This document shows positions 36,696 through 48,657 of a DNA stretch of 62,000 bases, piece by piece. A program made the translations under genes and the position numbers. The stretch spans positions 1,402,816-1,464,815 of the forward strand of contig NMRA01000020.1 in NCBI GenBank assembly GCA_002633005.1, read 5' to 3'. Position 1 is the first letter of the stretch. Each line of letters begins with the position of its first letter. A model generated the notes under the pieces. It worked only from the letters and a program-made list of their open reading frames with translations, did not search any database and had not been told where the DNA came from. The stretch is from Phoronis australis (taxonomy: Eukaryota; Phoronida; Phoronidae).

Positions 36696-38876
36696 GGTTA
36701 TTCAGGACCTTATCAACAAATCTGTGCAACTGGCCAAATATCTTCAAAACTAGAAATTATATTTCTGAAACTTAGCCCTTAGACTTTTATTTTTCAACTT
36801 TTTAACAATGGATCACATGGCCATCGGAAAACTTAGCAAAAAAGTGCATTCAGAGCAAACAACATCGTTAAACATGTCCAAACTTTATTTGATGTAAAAT
36901 TTCAAGATAAATTCTCAAAAACACTGTTACAGTTTTGCAAATTATCATTTCATTTTGGTTTTATGCAACTTCATTTTTCCTATAAATCTCAAAACAATTA
37001 AGGCGTATTATTTGATAGCCTCCATTGCAGAAGTGGATCATTTTAAAAATCAATTCCTAACAATGTTACGGAGAACAGTGCATATTAGGTTTTGAACTTC
37101 CGCCAAATTTAGACAATTTTCTGGGTCCTAAGTGGTTATCAAGGTAATCTTCAGGTCATGGCTCATGACAGCTTCTTTCGAAATGCTTATTCTACTTATT
37201 GTACTTTAATGAATGTTTTTCAGTGAATGCCTTGATCAGAACACACTTATTGTTGTTTCATATTGATAGTGGAAAATTTTCCTTCAAAAGGTTGATTTCA
37301 TTCCTGTTTTATTTTCTTTAAACAAGACTGTATGGATGGATTTGTTTCCAAGGGTGTTTTATTCTCTAAACACAATTGTTCAGTGTAGCTTCTAGTGTTG
37401 CCACAGATGTTCCTGTCTTCACTGTAAGGCTGTGCTCTGTAAACAAGACATCTGGTATCCTAATTAAGACACATTTAGTTAAAGTGTAAGAAACCAGTGA
37501 TTGGTGAAGATCTGGTAAGAATTCTGCAGCCTTTGAGACACAGTATAGTTTGTACAGGGCAATCCATTTGGTTTTACAAATTTGGTGATAGACAATAATC
37601 AGAAAAACTGTCTTTGTTGCTGAGCTTTCAAAGGTTAGAGAAACGAGCCCACTCATTGTCCCAGTGGTGACTTGTTCCAGCAAAAAATCTTTCTGCCGAA
37701 ACAAAAAGTCGTGACAAAGTCATGGGTTACATGCTCCAGGACTTACAAAACTGTAGGAAGTGAACACGTTGATACATGGGCATTAAAGCTTTTAGTACTC
37801 CATATGCATATGATAATACACGCCACTGTTGACGTGGTAGTAAATGAACCCAAGGTTTATAGACACGATTTTGTTAATGCATTGTGAAAACACTGGAGCA
37901 GTGGGTCTTCTTTTAATGTTGAAAAAGAATTTTATGTGCTGAAGTTGATGGATATGTTATTGTTATTGTTTTGTTGCACCATAGAACAATTGTGTTTTGA
38001 TGCACAATCGGTAATAGAACTCTTATTATGATTTATAGTCCTATTTGATGGTCTGTGCTGACACTGAGACTTTTGATTTCTGTGATCAAGTGAGAAGTTG
38101 AATTTTTGCCCACATACTCCACTTCTAGCTTTGTTAGGCCAAAAGCATTGTTGGCTCTGGTTTTTATCCCGACTCATTTTTGAGACCCTGCGGTCACCAT
38201 AAAAAAATGCCGCTCACATCAATTTCACCTGAGGTCCTGCTTTTTGCAGAGATAAAAAAACAAATCCCGCATCATTCTTGCTTATCTCAAGTGGATGTTT
38301 CAAAGAAATGAACAAATAATAATACTGCGCCACTGACTTGATTTTCAAAAAAAAAACAGACCTGAACCAGCTATGGTTTTTTGGCCTTACTTGGAAATTC
38401 TTGCTCATCAAGTCCGTTATTTTCCTATAATTTTCTTTTGTCTTTTTTGTTCACATGCTGCACATCTCTTTTCTTATCCGATTGACATGAATTTTACACA
38501 CAATACATATCTCGTCAATAGCTCAAGGTCAATTGTTTTTGATTGATATTGGATGCAAGATGGCACTGTGGTGGCCATTTTTCAAGTTACACTTTGTGCC
38601 TTTCATTTTTGCTCCGTGTTCTGATCCTCGAATCTCGGTATTTAAGATTTTCTGTTATTGATTGATTTTTGTATCATATATCCGGAGCATCCTTTAAGTC
38701 ATCTTTATGAAACTGTATAGGAGTAGATCTCATCTAGTTTTGCAAGAAGTGCGGGATCCATTTCCCGTTTTGAATTGCTGCTCTTGAGGAATTTCTGAGA
38801 TTTCCTAATGTAGTGACTGCTCTTTTATTCACTGATTCCCCATTCTGTAGCCAACAATGAAACCCAAGACTTTAAC
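36696..38876. other. no gene; dispersed repeat segments
   Basis: No gene is supported. 38262-38390 resembles 12470-12610. 38430-38600 resembles parts of the 13.3-14.3 kb elements (ATCCGATT...GAAATTTT-type line and GATGGCACTGTGGTGGCCATTTT). Both look like old copies of dispersed families. Confidence 0.45.
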
Positions 38877-39340
38877 TTTCATGAAACAGAGCCCTGTGGC
38901 CAGTTACATGAAACAGTCCCTATTGGGGACAAAGTTCTCTAAATCTTTTGCGTATTTGTTTCGTTCATAACTCACATACGTAATATTTGTCTACGATTTT
39001 GTCTTTATTACAAGCTCCTCTTTGACTAATGACATTTTCTAACATTATCACTTCAAACTGAGTCCTTAATTCAATCGAAATAATAAATTAGGGGTGTTGC
39101 ATGAAAAGATCCCTAGTACTTATTTTCAATAACACTGCGAATCCGACATAGAGTTCACTCTTGATTTGTATGAAAGTAAAAAAATTGGTGTGGTAATGAT
39201 ACTCAAACAGTGTAAGAAAGGACGATCAGTGTTTTCACAAGTGCACAAATACGCAGTAGATTTAGGGAACTTGATTGAGTCCCTATTTGGGACTGTTTCA
39301 TGTAATCATACACTGCCTAGTGGGCTCTGTTTCTTGAAAA
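38877..39340. repeat. foldback element, arms of about 85 bp
   Basis: 38877-38958 and 39246-39340 are imperfect complements. Matching blocks are TCATGAAACAGAGCCC, TTACATGAAACAGTCCC, then TTCTCTAAATCT...GCGTATTTG on the left, and the complements in reverse order on the right. The loop of about 290 bp is non-coding. This is a long terminal-inverted-repeat MITE or foldback element; I did not find a clear target duplication. Confidence 0.65.
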
Positions 39341-39392
39341 GTGACATCTTGGAGACTAAATAATTATGAGTGGATCACAGTGTGGAATTAAT

Positions 39393-39475
39393 TACCGTAT
39401 TCGCCCTAATAAGCGTCCATGCCCCTATAAGCACCCCCTCCCACGCGTTTTCAGACTTTGCTAAAATAAGCACCC
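39393..39475. repeat. solo end of a TACCGTA...GCGCCC-type element
   Basis: TACCGTATTCGCCCTAATAA followed by repeated AAGCGTCC/AAGCACCC words has the same plan as the ends of the 32.4-34.8 kb element: a TACCGTA terminus and a subterminal array of GCCC words. No matching opposite end was found nearby, so it is a truncated copy or a related family. Confidence 0.5.
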
Positions 39476-40808
39476 AGTCCATGAACTCCGTGTATATGCG
39501 AAAAATGCCTTACCTACAGCTCGAAAATTCTACAGTAACATCTTCAATTTTTCAATGAGATCCGACAGTCCTGAAAAAATCATTGTGTGCGGAATTTGTA
39601 GACCTCGAGCCTTGCCATGACTATACACTTCAAACTTGCTTCAAAAAGAACACAAAAGTTGTGCTGATCTTGTTATGGTCTGGCCTTTCAGAACAGACAC
39701 AGCGTACTTGTCAACGGGATAGTATTGTATCTTTCCCATACAGATCTTCTCCCTCAACAGGAATCCAAATTTCTTTGAATACGTCAAAACTACAGATCAA
39801 AGACTAGTAAAGACTTGACCTTTGTTAAAAGCAGGTGGCCAGGAAGTGCGCTACATACAAGTACCTGTCATCATAGATTAGTCTTCGGGAACTATCTATT
39901 CATGAAACGGATAGCATAGCATCGTCTAGAAATAAATACTGGCACTTATTTCCAAAAGCTTCTTATACCGTTAAAAACATTATTTGCTTTATTTTTAGGA
40001 GGAATTATTAAATTAACCGTAATTGGTGTTTTTAAAGTCAAAATGACCCACTGATAGTGAACACTTCTGCACCCTTATACCCCCCGAATCCAGTCACCTG
40101 GCGACTCAATGACATCGGCTTTACCGAGACAATTCTCAAACGTTTTTTAGCAGATGAGATCAACAAGTGCTAAATAAAACACGTTCTGCTTTACTGCTTG
40201 TGTTAATTTTTTAGCTGGTTACAATGCACCGCTAGATCGTTACATCGCGTTTACTCTGGCAAATGAACTCTGATGACTCGCACGCGCTCTTTCAATCACA
40301 GACAAACTTCAAAACAAACATCACGTGACCACAACATTTGTGTTCGTCCAGAGATTTTTCTCTTGTTGGGGTGAACAATTCTGCACTAGTTCAGAAATCT
40401 TGGAATTCTTTAGCTTGATAAGGATGACAAATATGACATACTGAGCATCTTTCCAATCATTTCCAGGGGATGTTAAATACAAAAAAGATGTGACCTATTT
40501 TGTGCTTGACTGCTTGAAACTGTCGGCCATTTCTGATCTTGTTCTCTGGATCGGGTCTCATAATTTAAAATTTTTAGGCCTTGAGTGACAGAAATGCTTT
40601 GGCTGCTAGATTGTCTTGAACCACACTAACAGTACAAGCCAAAAAAACGGTCTTGCCCAAGAGCAGTGCTAAGCGTCACTTACGGTGTCCTGTAACGACA
40701 GGTCTGGCAGGAGGGGTTCCTCTCTTTAAATTAATATGTTATCTTTTTCAATTTTCTATAAAAATGGAACAGCGTGTAACAATTCCACAATTGTTCTCGA
40801 TGTTGCAG
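39476..40808 (+). other. 5' flank or intron upstream of the first mapped HDAC exon
   Basis: No other exon is recognised. The acceptor of the first mapped exon is TTGTTCTCGATGTTGCAG, ending at 40808. An open frame continues upstream into this stretch from an ATG at 40736, but its context is poor and its sequence is unlike the family. Confidence 0.5.
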
Positions 40809-41011
40809 ATATCCCGACAACGTCACCGTTGACCTCCCCGGTGCTGGGTCGAGCGCGTACCATCCAGACCATTGAACCCAACATCCAGTCAGACATCATT
40901 CGTCTCAAGCAACAGCATGAGGTGCAGCAACAGATCCTGCTACAACAGTTCCAGGCTCAACAGCAGCAATTGGCGGCACAGCAAGAACACCAGCTGAATG
41001 AACATGTCAAG
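40809..41011 (+). CDS. HDAC4: HDAC class IIa exon: N-terminal Gln-rich coiled coil
   Basis: Encodes mapped residues 1-68 (first codon split). After a Ser/Thr/Pro-rich lead (PTTSPLTSPVLGRARTIQ) comes the Gln-rich helix: SDIIRLKQQHEVQQQILLQQ and continuing to HQLNEHVK. It aligns with the vertebrate HDAC4 stretch ending QLHEHIK, where the Gln-rich helix forms tetramers. The acceptor AG is at 40807-40808 and the donor GTAACG at 41012; the exon ends in phase 0. The last 48 bases (40964-41011) are the source of the tandem copies in the next intron. Upstream exons are unknown. Confidence 0.93.
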
Positions 41012-41362
41012 GTAACGAGATAGGAGTGGGTTTATTATGGGGGGGGGGTGTATCTGTGTGTGTGGTGGTCTTGTTAATGTCTTTCCTGGCCTAACAGCAG
41101 TAGTTGGCGGCACAGCAAGAACACCAAGTGAATGAACATGTGAAGGCAAAGAGATAGGAGTGGGTTTATTATGGGGGGGGGGTGGATCTGTGTGTGTGGT
41201 GGTCTTTTTAATGTCTTCTCTGGCCTAACAGCAGTAGTTGGCGGCACAGCAAGAACACCAAGTGAATGAACATGTGAAGGTAAAGAGATAGGAGTGGGTT
41301 TTATTGTGGGGGGTGGATCTGTGTGTGTGGTGGTCTTGTTAATGTCTTCTGTGGCCTAACAG

Positions 41363-41410
41363 CAGTCGTTGGCGGCACAGCAAGAACACCAACTGAATGA
41401 ACATGTGAAG
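41363..41410 (+). CDS. HDAC4: possible alternative mini-exon 1 of the HDAC gene
   Basis: A 48-nt block without stops, bounded by TCTTCTGTGGCCTAACAG and donor GTAAAG. It encodes QSLAAQQEHQLNEHVK, almost the same 16 residues as the end of the parent exon. Both flanking exons are phase 0, so inclusion keeps the frame and adds four to five helical turns to the Gln-rich coiled coil. CAGCAG at the acceptor would also allow a 45-nt form. No transcript evidence is available here. Confidence 0.4.
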
Positions 41411-41481
41411 GTAAAGAGATAGGAGTGGGTTTATTGTGGGGGGCGAATGTATGTGTGTGATGGTCTTTCCTGGCCCAACAG

Positions 41482-41529
41482 CAGTGGTTGGCAGCACAGC
41501 AAGAATACCAGATGAATGCCTATGTGAAG
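41482..41529 (+). CDS. HDAC4: possible alternative mini-exon 2 of the HDAC gene
   Basis: A second stop-free 48-nt block with acceptor-like TCTTTCCTGGCCCAACAG and donor GTAAAG. It encodes QWLAAQQEYQMNAYVK, more diverged from the parent exon (Trp, Tyr and Met changes) but still an amphipathic Gln-rich helix. It is in phase with its neighbours. Divergence with an open frame could mean selection or too little time to decay. Confidence 0.35.
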
Positions 41530-41636
41530 GTAAAGCGCTAAGAGCTGGTTAGAGAGGGGTGTGGGGGTGGATGTATGTGTGTGGTGGTCTTGTTATAGTC
41601 ATTCTAGGCCAACACCAGCTGAAAGAACATGTGAAG

Positions 41637-42937
41637 GCAAGGGGACATGAGGGGATTGAGAGTAGTGTGTATGGGCCTGCATGTAATATCAGTGTGTGCC
41701 AATCTTGTTATAATGGCTCCACTGGCGACTGCAGCTGTTTTCACAAAGCATGAATATGTTGTGAATGAACATGAGGATGTTGGACTACATGACGACTGCA
41801 AGAAGGGAAAAGACATTTGTTTAGGAGGAAGCTGCTGTGTTGGCATTTCCTGAGGGAAATATCGTAGAATCTACTGCGATGGTTACAGAGGGCAACAACA
41901 GCAGTTGATGGCATATTAGAATCACAAACTGAATTATCTGGAGAAGGTGAGAGCTTCTGTGAGAGATTGGGAGTGTCGTAAGAGCTGAGAGACAGGAACG
42001 AAGGAGGTCACCTGTGTAGGAAAAGTGAAAGAGTTCTGGCGTCTAGCCTGTAGTCGGCGTGGTGCAAGCCAAATATACAGTCAGGTTCTGGAGTGTATTG
42101 TTATTTAGAAAGTCATTTGAAGTTGACTAGCCTGATAAGTGTTGCATCGGTGCTGCTTATTTATTACGAAGTAATGCTGTATAACACAGACAATGAGATT
42201 ATTTATGTGTTACCGTTACGTACTGGATGTCAATATGGAATTAAAAGTTAAAGACAAATATTGTGATGAGGTGCGCCCTTGTTGGGAAGGCTCTTTGCTA
42301 AGTTCCTTGACATCATTTCTACGACCAATGATGAGCTGTCTAGTCTCTGGGTCGCTACTAGTCTAGGGTTTGTGACTGATGCGAATGCTGCTGCAAAAGT
42401 CAGTAAATTCCCTGGTATGACTGTATTGCTTGAATAACTTTGAGGCAAATCTGCTTGACCAAGTCTGAATGTAATGTGCACGTTCTTCGCTAACGCCCGT
42501 CACTCTTCTCATCTTGCAAACAGGAAAAACAAGCCTTCAGCTTTTCGGCAGATCATGTTTACACTCTTGCTTTTAGTGAATCATCAGTTAAATATAGGTT
42601 TTACTGACAATGGAGTGTCAAGATGGAATTCTTGATTGTTTCCCATGGCCATCGTATTGAACCTTGCCATCTATACTTGAACTATCTGCCTTCTTGTCTC
42701 TGGTTGTAATGGAGAATTTTGAAAGAGTTGTAAATTCTCTATTCAGCTTTTATCTCGTTTCCTTAAAGTTTCTGTGCGCTGCTGTGTGTGCCACATTCAT
42801 GTGCACTCGTTCATTTCTCTCATTTCTTATTTGGTTTTAAGCTTGAAGTATTAACTTACCGAACATGGTGGCAGCCATATTGCCACCTATGTACACTGGC
42901 GTCCATTTTGGTTCAATACTTGTTGTTTGAATTTCAG
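41637..42937 (+). other. HDAC intron, remainder
   Basis: After the mini-exon array the intron contains two more decayed relatives of the exon end (about 41721-41780 and 41902-41946, the latter 45 nt with an in-frame TAG) and then unremarkable AT-rich DNA. No other gene is seen. Confidence 0.6.
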
Positions 42938-42994
42938 CAAAGGATACTTGCAGAAAAACAACAGGAGCTGGCATACCAACAAAAGCAGATCCAG
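42938..42994 (+). CDS. HDAC4: HDAC class IIa exon: coiled coil, 57 nt
   Basis: Nineteen codons, residues 69-87 (QRILAEKQQELAYQQKQIQ), in phase 0 at both ends. Acceptor TTTGAATTTCAG and donor GTATGT are both good. It continues the Gln/Lys/Glu-rich helix and corresponds to the HDAC4 segment around MLAMKHQQELLEHQ. Confidence 0.92.
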
Positions 42995-43656
42995 GTATGT
43001 GTCCTCAAACCTGTTCATGTTTTTTCAAGCAGATTTTGATTGGCTAACAATCTGTGGTTTTTGTATGTGCATTCGTGTGCAGATTTGGGTGTTCAAAATT
43101 TCAGTGTATACCTTCGTTTCATGCACATAGTTATGATGTTGCTTTGGTTGTTGCTGCATTTGATGAAGGGTTTGAGCCTGGTGAAAATTTCAAGTGCAGA
43201 TATCCTGTTCATAGCAAAAATATCTTGACAATCAATCCTGATCAGTTTGTATACCATTTTTGTATAACTCCAATAATCCAAACTCTCTTGTTTCTTTCCG
43301 TTGTGAAAAGATTCAACGCAAATATTTTGCACCTGAATTGTTTTGAACGACATTGAGTTTGGGACAGTTACTGTATATACTGACACCTGAGGCAACATCT
43401 TAAAAAGCCCTTAAGTGTACAATGCCCTCACTCACCTGAGGGGAATGCTGCCTGTGGAATGCAAGGACAAAATACATTTCACGACAATTAATAGCAAATA
43501 ATACATATTTCATAAAGTTAATATGTTGAACACAATGTTCCTTTTGTACTTAATGGCCTTAACTAAAGATAGTCTCTCCAATGGTAGGAGAAAAGCCCAA
43601 TTGTTAGTATTAGAATAACATTCTTTTCATGGATTGTCTTTGTGTGTCTTTTTCAG
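42995..43656 (+). other. HDAC intron
   Basis: A 662-bp intron. Open frames on both strands here are non-coding by composition. No repeat is recognised. Confidence 0.7.
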
Positions 43657-43789
43657 CAAATGTTCCTACTGCAAAAGCAACAGGAACTGCTTCAACAGAA
43701 GCAACTTGAAGAACAACAGAGACGTGAGCAGGAGAAGATGGAGAGACGGCAGCTCGAGCAAATCAAGAACAAAAAGTCGGATGAACAAA
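43657..43789 (+). CDS. HDAC4: HDAC class IIa exon: end of coiled coil
   Basis: Residues 88-131: MFLLQKQQELLQQKQLEEQ followed by a basic/acidic helix ending LEQIKNKKSDEQ. It matches the HDAC4 region ending LQQLKNKEKGKES. Acceptor GTGTCTTTTTCAG and donor GTGAGT. The exon ends with one extra base (A), which the next exon completes to Ser. Confidence 0.93.
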
Positions 43790-45220
43790 GTGAGTCACGG
43801 TAGTTCATGTCAGGCTTTCAACACGTAGTAAGAGTCACTGTTCTTAGTTTTTGTATTTTGACGGACTTCTGAGAGGCGATATCCACTTTAGTTAATCTAA
43901 ATGTTATATTGAGCAACATTTTACAACATGATATGCATGAACTTTGTGGGATGCTTATCATGTCATAACTTTTTACGCTGACTATCTACCATCTGTGCCG
44001 GATTAGGCATTTAGCAAACGAAGCTATTGCTTAGGATGCGGCATAAAATAGAGGCCTCACCTCGTAACCACAGGAACACTTGAAAGTCGTGGCACAGACA
44101 AAGGAAGGGGAGAGCTGGTGAAAATTCTGATGACCTGAAGTCTGCGAGCACTGGCTGTTTGAACAGCTTTGAACCCATTAGTCCTGGCAAGCATACGTGA
44201 TAACTCTCTCCAGGTTATTCGCTTTGCATTCCAAGACGGTATCTAGCGTGACTTGAATTTTAAGATGATTACCTGAAGCAATGACGATAATTCTAAGTGG
44301 TATGCATTAGGAGTACATCACGGTATGCGTGAAAAAACTAAGGTAATTGTGACAAATTTGGTACAAGAATGAGCTGTTATTTCTTAGACTCACTTGCATA
44401 CTTTTGAATTGAAAATTAATTGTTTCCAGTGAAAATGGATCTTTAGGACTGATTTGCTTACCATTTGCGGATGCCATTTTGGAATTGAAGGGGATGCACG
44501 GGACTGTGACCTAACCCTTAACAGTGGGTGGGTGTGCGCCGCATTGAAGTGGCCTCTAGAGATAGGCAGTTTGAAATAGTGTTTTCGGGGGAGAGGTGGA
44601 GGTTTAAAATTATGATAATCAGGGGCAGAACAAATTACTAGGCTCCCAGACCTTCTACACCTTAGACAACCAAAGGAAATCCACTGAATAGGTGTAATCC
44701 AGTGTCACTAGGTTATTAAAAAACACCAAAGTCGCAAAGTGCAGCACAAGACAAAAGTAATCGGGTAAAATACCATGATTTCCCGGTCATGATGTCTAAT
44801 TTTTTTAATAGCACAAATGACTTGCAGTAGCTATTAGGGCGACAACATTTTAATGACAATGACTCGTCCACCTTACAAACTTTCCAGTTAATTTCCCTTT
44901 ATTCTCAGTTGTGAGGAAAGACAACTTTGACGATGAATTTGGCTTCCACCCAACCATCGTGTTGGAGGTATTCCGGGTCATTTTGTCTGACTACCTTTGT
45001 CTTATACTGTTGCACCTGTGAAACAATGGTCCAACCTGGTCACGTGGAACCTTTCATCTCACAAAGGTTCCATGCGACAAACAGCTCCACCTTAAGGGGA
45101 TGTCACGCACCCTTCCTTCTTTACCACCATTAAGTAATGAGGGAGTTACAACTGTGATCCTGGTCTTCACTACTTCTAGCATGTGTGTAGGGAAGTCACG
45201 TGTTATAACCTCCTCTTCAG
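43790..45220 (+). other. HDAC intron
   Basis: A 1.43-kb intron without recognisable genes or clear repeats. Confidence 0.65.
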
Positions 45221-45329
45221 GTGCAATAGCGTCGACGGCCGTGAAACAGAAGTTGCAGCAGTTTGTGCTGAACAAGAAACAGCGAGAAGAAGCAGGTCCT
45301 AGTATGGTGAACTCACCGCCGCAGTTCTG
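45221..45329 (+). CDS. HDAC4: HDAC class IIa exon: MEF2-binding helix
   Basis: Residues 132-167. SAIASTAVKQKLQQFVLNKK aligns with HDAC4 VASTEVKMKLQEFVLNKK, the amphipathic helix that docks in the groove of MEF2 and recruits the corepressor to its genes. The Lys-Leu-Gln and Phe-Val-Leu positions are kept. The exon then diverges (QREEAGPSMVNSPPQF). Acceptor CCTCCTCTTCAG, donor GTGAGT; it ends with two bases (TG) completed to Trp by the next exon. Confidence 0.95.
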
Positions 45330-48300
45330 GTGAGTCCAGTCTGTTCTGTCACCATGTTCAGGGTGGGGCACTAAGCTAGCCATTAGATGCACAGTGAACA
45401 CGGATTTTGGCAAGTGTATACTTGAATTATGAAGGTTCACATCGTTTCACATTGTTTCACATGCCTTTTTATTATCATATTGCCATCTCTTGAAACCTCA
45501 ATTTGTTGAAATCCTTGTTTATCACAGAACTATTTTTTCTTCTTGAATGTAGTCCCTGGCTGTTTGTGGTCATGGGGGGATTTTGTCGTCTTGCGAAAAA
45601 ATACTTGGGATTTTTTTTTCATCTTAAAGTTAAAATCTTGATTTAGCGATGATCATGAAATTTTACTGATGTTCTCCTGTAGTTATAATCACAACTGACG
45701 TAGGTTTTTGGACGGGTCCCAATATTGTGGTGCACCCTTGTGTCAAATTTGTTTTTTTTTGCTTGTGCCTCTGTACCTTCCATTAGCTCCTTCAGTTGAT
45801 AGATCTTGGTATAATTGTGGGGTCCAATTGAGAAGAGTATACCTTACATTGATTTTGGGACGAGTTGACTACTAAGAGTCCCTTTTATTTTATATATGAC
45901 ACGATACTAATAAACATTTCCTGGAAGCATACTGTTGGTATGGATGTTTTTTTGTTTTTGTTATTGAAACATTTCTCATAACAGGAAATGTGTATGAATA
46001 CGTTAATGTAGATTACACGCCAAAAATAACCATGGGTTGTGACGAGGCATCACCTGTCATATCGGGAAATGGTGTTTTCTCTGATTACTTTATGCATGTT
46101 CTATACGCGCGTCTCGATAAAACAGTTGTCAAAATAACAGAACTGGTTGCGTCAGTTTCAGTATAATGATATATTAATTTACTTTGGTCACAATTTTGTC
46201 ATGCTGAACTTAAGTCAGTGTTGATAATATTGAGTGTAGATGGAGCTAGCAGTGCTTGTTTATTTCTATTGTCAAAGAACGAGGTAACATTTAAGGAATC
46301 TGATTGCAAAGCGCTGAGTGTATACTCATAAGATATACTATTGCATGATTGTCAGCATTTTGAAGAAAAAATGGTTCTCTGTATTGGAAAGTGGTGTGTA
46401 CTAGTACAGTGGTTCTTACTATCAGTGATCCTTGGTGTGGAAGCAGGAAGATAAAAGGTTACCAAGAAAACTGTGACATTTTAATTTCATTAGCCTTTTT
46501 TGCCCCAGTCATAACTGTAAAGCGTTGTTTTATTATAATTGTAGGCGTTGTAATTGACTTAGTGACTTTGCCAAAACTTGATTTTTTTTTTCAAAAAGGT
46601 TTTGTCATTTTTGAAATAAGTTTCTGAAGTTTGTAGAGGCTGCTCGACTCGGTGCTTCTCCAACTTAAAGTAAACTCTCAGCAATTTAAGACACAGTATG
46701 GCATTAAATTTTGTTTCCTTAGTTTTTCACAAAAGTTATGTAACATCAAATTAATGCTTTACCATGTTCAAGTTCTGTATTAGACCTGTCATCAGAAAAT
46801 ATTTTGAAAATTTGTCGGCATTCACAAGAATGTTAAGAGACCTTGAAAAATGAAGAAAGGTAATTTTGGGAATAGTTTTTGTTCGAAATTGGCGAGATTT
46901 TACCATACTGCTTGTTGTGTTCCATTCTGGAGTTATTGGCATAGCTTACAGATTGTAAATAGTGATAAGGTTGACTAAATTCCCTGGTACATACATGACC
47001 TGCTCTACTTACAAAGTGTTGGGTGACTTTTTGCTTTAAACTTGAGGCATCATTAGAATAGGCCCACTGAATGTCCTGCATTTTAGTTTCATACTAAAAT
47101 ACTGTATTCGTTGAGATGTGGTGTTTGTGTGCCGGTGTACTGTCCTGATGTTGTCTTCGTTAATCAGTGATACCATTGAAGCATTCAGTACTTATTCCAT
47201 TGATTAGTCATCGTGCATGCTGCGACTATAAATAGCCAGGCACGTCTTGCAGATTAGATTGGCCACCTTTTAATTAATTATTGCTTTTATCGATTGCCTA
47301 CGGTCCACATTTTCAAGAGAGTTGGTGCTAATTTCGTCTTTCTGAATTGGCTGATCTTTACTTATCTAATGGCAATGCTAAATCCCCCGTTTATAGAGTT
47401 TCTAAGTAGTTACACTTTGTTGTCCAATAAGAAGATGACGCAGAAGCGACACTAATGCGTCATGTCTATCTATCTTAAGTAACCAAGATGCTAATAACCT
47501 TCCTTTTAAGTTTATTTCTTCTTGTCACGTAATGACTTTCTCAGTCTTTTGTGGTTGTGTTTTGAACTATTGATGTACTCTTTAGATAACTAAAAAAAAG
47601 CCTGCACAGTTTTATGCTGAAAATAGCTGGCCTGGTATAATTCATAATGATGCCTTGTCATTTGTTTAAAAACGACTTGTTCTGTACTTTCTTTTTAATT
47701 AATATGGGTTTAGAACGGAAAATGCACTTTTGTGTAATTATGAAGCACTTTTGAATTGTACTCTGTTACATTTGCGATTTTGCGACACATTCATGTCCTG
47801 CAGTCACTCCTTATTGAAGTTTGAAAAACCAACCAGAGATACGTAAAAATATCACACCTCTTGTGAAGTGCTGAGAATCAGTTTTGCATGAATTCACTTA
47901 GAGAAGAAGCCATGTGAATAAGAACTTAAGTCTGATTTGTTTTGACAGTTATCATGCTAAATATGGCTTTGTAAGCATACCTGGATAAGAAAAAATAAGT
48001 AAACAGGCGGTTATATGCGCTCAAGCTTGGCCTGATATGTAATGGTGGAGGTCAGACTTCTCTCACCTCTATTGGCATCCTGGATTGGTAGCCATGTCAG
48101 TTAGCTGTTTATGATGAGTGCCTGAGCTTGTCTGGACTTATTTTTGGCTTATAATAGCCAGCAGTTGTGGCATACCCTTCTAATAGCAAGCAGTCAAGGT
48201 AGCAGCTATTTTTATGTACTGTTTAAAAATTGCCTACAGACTTGTATAAATAGTGGGGTTGGAACTGGGCTATGGGAGAGGGCTGGCTTTCCAGCTGAAC

Positions 48301-48657
48301 CAGTTGTCTTGCTCTGTTCTGTGACAAAACTTGCTTGCCCTAAATTCTCTGACACTTTGTGACATTTTGACAAAATGTTAGAAATTAGTCAAGTGGGCTG
48401 TTGGTATTTGGTTGGGTTTACATTTATTTCATGTTACATCAAGTGGTGGTTCCTTTTTCACAAATTGTAAAATTATGGAATTCACCGTTATCATTGACAA
48501 ATATGTCTCACATATGTGACAAAGCAAAGATGATGTGGCTTATACATGCAAAAAGCACCAAAAGCCATCGCAACTGAGATTCCCCGTTATGTCATTTTGA
48601 AAATTTTGAGATGTGTCAAATTGTGACTTGGCATTATATATGAATCCATTCTTTGAT

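Larger units (their letters stand above)
41098..41636 (+). repeat. tandem copies of an exon end plus splice donor (mini-exon array)
   Basis: Five copies of a unit of about 107-134 bp follow the exon at 40809-41011. Each has a 48-nt block homologous to the exon's last 48 bases plus the start of the intron (AGGAGTGGGTTTATT, G-run, TGTGTGGTGGTC). Blocks: 41098-41145 (TAG stop, GC donor), 41232-41279 (TAG stop, GTAAAG donor), 41363-41410 (open), 41482-41529 (open) and a truncated one at 41611-41636. More decayed copies seem to lie at about 41721-41780 and 41902-41946. Each full block follows TGGCCTAACAG or TGGCCCAACAG, an acceptor-like end. Confidence 0.9.

Noticed and set aside
40736-40808. Upstream extension of the first mapped HDAC exon to an ATG at 40736
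   Set aside because: Poor start context and family-unlike sequence; a standard acceptor AG at 40807-40808 with matching phase is a better explanation.
41098-41279. The first two tandem blocks as functional mini-exons
   Set aside because: Both have TAG as the second codon, and the first has a GC rather than GT donor.
45054-45440. 128-codon minus-strand open frame
   Set aside because: It is the antisense shadow of the exon encoding the MEF2-binding helix.
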